Shown here: piece after piece, positions 15,834-16,007 of the stretch
Layout of the letters: the number at the start of each line of letters is the position of its first letter
How positions within the stretch are numbered: the stretch's first letter is position 1
The notes under the pieces: model-generated
Told to the model about the DNA's origin: nothing
What the model saw: only the letters and a program-made list of their open reading frames with translations
Databases searched by the model: none
Program-made: the position numbers and the translations under genes
DNA from: Candidatus Rifleibacteriota bacterium
GTDB taxonomy: Bacteria > Riflebacteria > Ozemobacteria > Ozemobacterales > Ozemobacteraceae
DNA length: 16,007 nucleotides
Assembly (NCBI GenBank): GCA_029560455.1
Contig: JAKQKW010000363.1
Location: 1-16,007 of the forward strand
Direction: 5' to 3'

Positions 15834-16007
15834 TTTTTCGGAAACAATGCCGGCGCCAGTCAGCTGATTATAAAGGGCGCGCAGCTCTGTCGCCGCCTTC
15901 TGCCACGAAAAATCACGCAATGTCTTTTCGTGCGCGGCATTTTTGATTCTGTCGGCTTCTGCCTGGTTTGCCAGCAGGATGCGTACTGCCCTGGCCAGCT
16001 CAGAAGG
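15828..16007 (-). CDS. Glycosyltransferase C-terminus (partial, runs off right edge)
   Basis: An open frame with no start inside the window ends at a TGA (15830-15828). The 59 visible residues include a helical FSWQKAATELRALYNQL segment near the end. The phrase aspartate/serine-Phe-Ser-Trp followed by a helix of this kind is typical of the C-terminal end of GT4 (group 1) glycosyltransferases. The preceding LARAVRILLANQAEADRI helix also fits that fold. Its neighbours include another GT4 enzyme, which supports the call, but no catalytic motif is visible. Confidence 0.6.
   Translation of the reverse strand, partial: PSELARAVRILLANQAEADRIKNAAHEKTLRDFSWQKAATELRALYNQLTGAGIVSEKL

Noticed and set aside
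15776..15847. Upstream start for the two-helix membrane protein
   Set aside because: The ATG at 15775 has a strong GAGAGGAG site; the longer form would overlap the extended -10 promoter and the end of the preceding glycosyltransferase.

Overview
The window is a dense, roughly GC-balanced bacterial chromosome segment. A lipoprotein with a lipobox, ATGA-type gene overlaps, sigma70-like promoters and a membrane hybrid kinase point to a bacterium, probably diderm. I cannot fix the phylum from sequence alone. I see no insertion sequence, phage gene, CRISPR array, tRNA or rRNA.

Left part (1-5717, all genes on the minus strand). A [4Fe-4S] ferredoxin runs off the left edge. Upstream of it on that strand is a DUF1015-family gene with its own strong promoter and a large terminator hairpin that sits almost on the ferredoxin start. 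Next comes a two-gene operon for a heterodimeric ABC exporter: the upstream subunit has a degenerate ATP site (Asp for the catalytic Glu, Gln for the H-loop His), and the downstream subunit has intact catalytic residues but a degenerate signature motif. About 150 nt ahead of this operon lies a 45-codon ORF with a near-perfect Shine-Dalgarno. Its stop codon sits in a hairpin loop, and a second GC-rich hairpin follows. This layout recalls leader-peptide control of drug exporters.

Middle (5657-11783, plus strand). A purine nucleoside phosphorylase gene has a clean promoter and terminator. By eye it carries the active-site pattern of apicomplexan (Plasmodium-type) PNP rather than of E. coli DeoD or Udp. 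It is followed by a 1736-residue hybrid histidine kinase with a multi-helix N-terminal membrane module, a Cache-like periplasmic domain, a CHASE domain, two PAS domains, HisKA, HATPase_c, two receiver domains and an HPt domain. All phosphorelay residues are intact and no output regulator is encoded nearby.

Right part (16007-11785, minus strand). A glycosyltransferase C-terminus enters from the right edge. It is followed by a five-gene, nearly gapless operon: a two-helix membrane protein of unknown function, a small zinc-finger protein with an acidic tail, a GT4 glycosyltransferase, a lipoprotein, and a small GT-B (MurG/GT28-like) glycosyltransferase. The last gene and the kinase converge with one base between their stop codons. 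The neighbourhood suggests surface glycan synthesis, with three uncharacterised proteins translationally coupled to the glycosyltransferases.
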